Assembly (NCBI GenBank): GCA_023269675.1
Contig: JAHFSX010000004.1
Coordinates: 62,001-126,000 of the forward strand
Source: Verrucomicrobiota bacterium
GTDB taxonomy: Bacteria > Verrucomicrobiota > Kiritimatiellia > RFP12 > UBA1067
Length of the DNA: 64,000 nucleotides
Direction of reading: 5' to 3'
Shown: in pieces, positions 61,401-64,000 of the stretch
Position numbering within the stretch: the stretch's first letter is position 1
Layout of the letters: each line of letters starts with the position of its first letter
Notes under the pieces: model-generated
The model's input: the letters and a program-made list of their open reading frames with translations, nothing else
Told to the model about the DNA's origin: nothing
Database searches by the model: none
Position numbers and translations under genes: made by a program

Positions 61401-63711
61401 AAGGCCCTGGCAGGTAGGTGACGGTATTCCCGACGGCGCCGTCCGCCGCCGTCAAGCCGACCGTCAATCCGGTGCCCGCCGGATTGGCTTGCAGCGTGCC
61501 GCCGTCCAGGAGAAGGCTGCCGCCGCCGAAAGGCGCCCCGCCGAGCGAGAGGGTTCGCAGGGTGCCGGATTTCACGGTCGTCTGGCCCGTATAGGTGGCG
61601 TTGGTGTTCAGAACCAGCACGTGCGCGCCGTATTTGGTGAGACCGCCGTCCGCGCCGCCCGTGCCGTTCACGAGCGGCTGGTTGATCTGCGTCTGTTGGC
61701 TTCCGCCGTCGACGCGCGCGCCGCCTTCCAACACGTTGAAGACGCTGTTGGGATTCGCGGCGACCGTCGTGCTGGCCGAGAATTTCAGCAGGCCGCCGTT
61801 GAAGTTCACGACAACGCCGTTGGTGGGATTCGGCTGGGTGTTGTCCAGGCCGCTGAAGGTGAGGGTGCCGCCCGCGAGGGTGAGGGTGCCGGTGCTGCCG
61901 ACGCCGGTCGACATGAGTTGGACGTTTCCGCCGGACACACTGACATCGGCGTTGTTGGTGAGGATCCAGGCGTGGCTCGTGCCGTCGCTGGCGATGCGGT
62001 GCGTGCCGGTCATTTTTACGACCGCGTTTCCGCTGGCCAGCAAACCGGATCCGCGGCATTGTGCCGAGCCGATGCTCAAGGTGCCGCCGCTTACGAATGC
62101 GTGGATCAGGTTCGTGTTGCCCATGCCCTCCACGGTGGTGAACGAAGCCGTGCCGCCGGTCTGCGTGAAGCGGTTGTTTTTGTTGTTTCCGCCCAGCGGG
62201 CTGGCGAACAGGTGCGTGCCGCCCGTGACCTCCACAGATGCGCCGCTGCTGGCCACGAGGGTCGCGCCGGTGCTGCTGCCGCCGGTGAAGGAGAGCGGGC
62301 TGCTGCCAGTGTTCAGCGTGAAGCCGCCGAGAAGATAGCTGCCGCCGTTGACCTGCAGCGCGGCGCCCGAGTTCGCCGTGAAGGTCACGCCCGAGCTGTT
62401 GCCGCCGTTGAGCGCGAGCGTGCCCCCGTTCACGGTGACGGTGCCCGGGCGCATCTGAAAGTCATTGAGGGTCAGCGCGCCGACACCCGTTTTGGTGATC
62501 GTTCCGGCACCGTAAACCGGCTTCGCATAGGTCTGGTTCGCAACCGTATTGAACGCCAGGGTCGCGTTGGCCGTGATGCTGGCGGAGTTGGAGACGGCGC
62601 CGTCTTTCGTCCCGTCGCCGAGCTGCAGGGTCCCCGCGGCGGCCGTCGTCGGGCCGACGTACGTATGATCACTGTTCAGCGTCAGTTTACCGGTGCCGAC
62701 TTTGGCGAGCCCACCGGGACCGCTCAAGCGCCCGCTGTAGGTGACATCGGTGTTCTTGCTGCCCAGCGCGAGCGTTACGGCGCCTCCGTCGGTGTCCTGC
62801 ACGACGAGGTTGTTGGTGCTGTTCAGAGAACCTACGGTCACCGTGCCGAGACCGGGGGCAAAGCCCAGCAGGTTCGCGTGCCGCATCTGGATCTCCACAT
62901 TCTGCAGGCTGTTGGAAGCGCCCGCCACGAACAGGCCCGGATCGTAAAGAATGATCGTTCCGCCGCCATAGCACAGGCCTGAGAAGATCCGCGGCGTTGC
63001 ACCCAGAGACAGGTTAACCTGCCAAGTCAGGTTCGAGACCACGCCCGGACCCGTAAAGGCCCCGATGTAATCGGTCTTGGTGTTGATGTCGAACACGCCG
63101 CCGCTCTTCACGTCGATGACGGCCTGGTTGTTGACCTGGTTATTGTCACCGAATCTGAACGTGGACCCGCTGTTCACCGTCACCGTGCCGCTGCCGACGT
63201 TGAGGCCGTCGCTGTTGCCGGGGAAGCCCAGATACAGCTGTCCGCCGTTGAGCGTGATACCGGCCAGCGCGGACAGGTTCTTGTTCAGATTGAAGGTACC
63301 GGTCCCCTCTTTGACCAGCACCGTCCCGCCCGCCGGGGAGAGCGTGACGCTCACGTTGGCCGTGACCGCGTTGCCGTCAACCGTGACCACCGAGGTTCCG
63401 CCGCCGTTGAGCGTGATCGCGTTGTTCGTGATCAGGGTGCTGGCACTGGCGAAATAAAGATGTCCGAGCGTCAGGCCGCCCACGTCCTGCCAGACGGTCC
63501 CGCCCGCGCCGTTGGTGAAGTAGGCCGTGGCGCCGGTCCCCGTGGCATAGGCCGCCCCTTGCCAGTTGGCGGTATCGCTCCAGTTGCCGCCCGTCGCATT
63601 GCTCCAGGCGCCGCTCCCGGCCTGCACCGCGCACGCGAGCCCCAACACCGTCGCACCCAGCGCTTGCCGCATGGCCGCACAACCGTTCAACCGCACCGTG
63701 TTCTTTGACAT
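58402..63711 (-). CDS. Giant secreted autotransporter-type beta-strand repeat (PATR) protein with LamG-like insert
   Basis: 1769 residues; signal region MSKNTVRLNG...ALGATVLGLACAVQA. It opens with GSGAWSNATGGNWSDTANW, typical of these proteins. At least seven PATR units (TLTLSGxNTYSGxTxVxxGTL form) lie along the length, e.g. KLTLNSDHTYVGPTT, KILLTGVNSYSGTT, TLTLSGLNTYSGAT, TLTLSGANSYAGST. A LamG-like domain sits at about 1390-1535 (VNKARGYMSGGGIWGQ, GDVGEVLVYNNALGTAD). No autotransporter barrel and no PEP-CTERM anchor at the end (LLIHNLGTLMTIR), so export and attachment are unexplained. Predicted right-handed beta-helix at the cell surface, possibly glycan-binding. Confidence 0.85.
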   Translation of the reverse strand: MSKNTVRLNGCAAMRQALGATVLGLACAVQAGSGAWSNATGGNWSDTANWQGAAYATGTGATAYFTNGAGGTVWQDVGGLTLGHLYFASASTLITNNAITLNGGGTSVVTVDGNAVTANVSVTLSPAGGTVLVKEGTGTFNLNKNLSALAGITLNGGQLYLGFPGNSDGLNVGSGTVTVNSGSTFRFGDNNQVNNQAVIDVKSGGVFDINTKTDYIGAFTGPGVVSNLTWQVNLSLGATPRIFSGLCYGGGTIILYDPGLFVAGASNSLQNVEIQMRHANLLGFAPGLGTVTVGSLNSTNNLVVQDTDGGAVTLALGSKNTDVTYSGRLSGPGGLAKVGTGKLTLNSDHTYVGPTTAAAGTLQLGDGTKDGAVSNSASITANATLAFNTVANQTYAKPVYGAGTITKTGVGALTLNDFQMRPGTVTVNGGTLALNGGNSSGVTFTANSGAALQVNGGSYLLGGFTLNTGSSPLSFTGGSSTGATLVASSGASVEVTGGTHLFASPLGGNNKNNRFTQTGGTASFTTVEGMGNTNLIHAFVSGGTLSIGSAQCRGSGLLASGNAVVKMTGTHRIASDGTSHAWILTNNADVSVSGGNVQLMSTGVGSTGTLTLAGGTLTFSGLDNTQPNPTNGVVVNFNGGLLKFSASTTVAANPNSVFNVLEGGARVDGGSQQTQINQPLVNGTGGADGGLTKYGAHVLVLNTNATYTGQTTVKSGTLRTLSLGGAPFGGGSLLLDGGTLQANPAGTGLTVGLTAADGAVGNTVTYLPGPSALGFAKGSDSSVTLTLGHSGAAAESVLVRTNRSVLAIIPAAGTGASNLGVNEKLLVNGGVPTVNGMVSSVFGIHNDDRRSCDFLTHGANGFQTAAYTDGLGGDATALANVTTNSAADSTQVYALRVHNGATLTIKSGQTLTVGDGINPAGVIINNASGARAGITNGTLNFGTSEGIVIFNQRFQSATGPSLNSVITGSNGLTLAGGGADEDLVLGSAGNTYTGGTRIMAGRISLANTLGFSSGDVFIYGNAGGGAQFLFNFAGTLTNAFHLAGVGVAEATPVGAVRFNSNSTLSGPVELMDDARVGAPSPVVVGTFSGPIYGPASLEIGCPAQGWGKILLTGVNSYSGTTRVSGGTLEIGANGTLGSGPVINNATLVFSASGNTTVTNPISGSGRILQNGTGTLTLSGGNTCSGVTEINAGALVVKDAAVSASSLSVSGTLDLGGQSLSVGRLGGSGAVSNSVGGAVTLTVGAGNGDSLFWGAIRDGAGTTALNKTGAGTLTLSGLNTYSGATVIGGGTVRLQGTPTAPLTNGLAYQLDASDLSKLTLSGSNVTMWADSTAAGVNFTQSVAVLQPVYVTNALNGRPVVRFEGLTNCMGAGKSALVQTAFIVNKARGYMSGGGIWGQNNGDYSIRQSSLTSWFHPGNDNDFSVGGQMFINGVETNQLASNTPHILTAIALSPRNWFTAIGDCRPYNGLYFRSYKGDVGEVLVYNNALGTADRQAVEAYLNYKWFNTGLFAPTNVLPTATALVVSNNAALDLNGISQAVGSLSGAGSVLNGSGAWSTLTAGGDASSTLFSGVISGSNALVKAGSGTLTLSGANSYAGSTLVSGGSLRLAGGANRLPAGGTVTVAAGATLDLNGQAQTLAGIGGSGTVIGGSLTVSGTVAPGGADAVGTLTFANTPALGGGTLLVDTRTDGTCDTLAVSADLSLAGLTLQIADTAQMAGYSYQIVTCAGNLAGSFSAAPNLPKTWLVRYDRTPGAGKVLLIHNLGTLMTIR

Positions 63712-63820
63712 GCTCCGCCCCTTTTTTGATCCCGCCGGTTAGCCTGACCCAATAAGAGGCGTATGATACCCTGCGCGACCCTGCCGACACAACGGATTTC
63801 TGGCCGGCGGGCGCGGCGCG

Positions 63821-64000
63821 TCACAGCTTGAGCAGCTGGCGCGCCTGCTCAAAGGCGGGGGCGAGATCGATCTTGTGGGCGGCGCTCCCGAGGGTGCCGT
63901 CGAACGCGTGCACGGCGTTTTCCTGCGCGAGGTTCTGGATGAAGCGCGCGAATTTCGACGACGCGGAGGTCAGGTTCATCAGGACCTCGACGCTCGCCTT
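63821..64000 (-). CDS. C-terminal fragment of an unidentified gene cut by the window edge
   Basis: The last 59 codons of a minus-strand gene, ending in TGA at 63821. The visible residues (VEVLMNLTSASSKFARFIQ, AFDGTLGSAAHKIDL, FEQARQLLKL) look helical and soluble. I do not recognise the family. GC-rich codon use agrees with neighbouring real genes. Confidence 0.55.
   Translation of the reverse strand, partial: KASVEVLMNLTSASSKFARFIQNLAQENAVHAFDGTLGSAAHKIDLAPAFEQARQLLKL

Noticed and set aside
1..64000. CRISPR arrays, tRNA or rRNA genes, integrases and complete insertion sequences
   Set aside because: No regularly spaced identical repeats with unique spacers, no tRNA/rRNA-like sequences and no intact transposase or integrase frames were seen; the periodic hairpins have adjacent, not spacer-separated, words.

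Overview
The window looks like a chromosomal contig from a GC-rich, Gram-negative, polysaccharide-degrading bacterium of the PVC superphylum (Kiritimatiellota or another Verrucomicrobiota/Lentisphaerota lineage). This is inferred from the gene families present: WbsX/GH99-like proteins, a DUF1080 protein, a secreted HzsA/PD40-type multihaem protein, Gfo/Idh/MocA and TIM-barrel epimerase pairs, a very long autotransporter-type beta-strand repeat protein, and many secreted enzymes with Sec signal peptides. There is no rRNA or other taxonomic marker here to confirm it. I saw no tRNA, rRNA, CRISPR array or phage block.

Layout. 1-6.3 kb: two paralogous WbsX/GH99-like secreted proteins, a DUF3616 protein and an alkaline-phosphatase-superfamily metalloenzyme. 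6.4-9.9 kb: a FucP-like MFS permease, an XRE regulator with a decayed ImmA/IrrE peptidase domain, and a long gap holding a decayed GH2 (beta-mannosidase-like) fragment. 9.9-12.3 kb: an HzsA-like protein with three CxxCH motifs. 12.5-16.2 kb: GH78 alpha-L-rhamnosidase coupled to an SrkA-type kinase. 16.4-17.2 kb: a membrane-anchored, CDI-type RNase-toxin-like protein with an overlapping immunity-like partner. 17.2-18.1 kb: an RRM/RGG RNA-binding protein behind a long predicted 5' leader. 18.1-27.6 kb: a 1394-residue GH13 enzyme, a small zinc-ribbon membrane protein, a DUF1080 protein and a GH38 enzyme with a discoidin domain.

27.8-42.9 kb is a metal-resistance island: cusC-like, ArsB/NhaD-type permease, cusB and cusA, two YHS/TRASH-like small secreted proteins, a 57-residue zinc-ribbon protein and a small Cys-containing secreted protein. 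It is bracketed by two 739-residue paralogues (thioredoxin-like CxxS domain, Calx-beta, Ig-like), with a MauE-thioredoxin fusion next to the left copy. 43.5-55.3 kb is a catabolic cluster: cupin/phosphomannose-isomerase-like protein, TIM-barrel epimerase, Gfo/Idh/MocA oxidoreductase, SGNH esterase, MFS permease, SDR, RraA-like aldolase, GH10 xylanase and a putative new TIM-barrel hydrolase. Together these suggest extracellular cleavage, deacylation, uptake and oxidation/aldol cleavage of plant-type polysaccharides (xylan, rhamnose- and mannose-containing glycans). 55.3-64 kb: hypotheticals, a surface-repeat protein, DUF1015, a DtxR-family repressor and a 1769-residue beta-strand repeat protein.

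The most unusual non-coding feature is a set of intergenic repeats of shared architecture. Each is a dyad-symmetric or near-dyad block made from a short word repeated with a strict 6-, 7- or 9-base period, and each locus uses a different word (around 12.4, 23.0, 45.8, 48.0-48.2, 50.45 and 57.9 kb). A separate pair of cruciform, MITE/REP-like elements lies at 47.03-47.18 kb.
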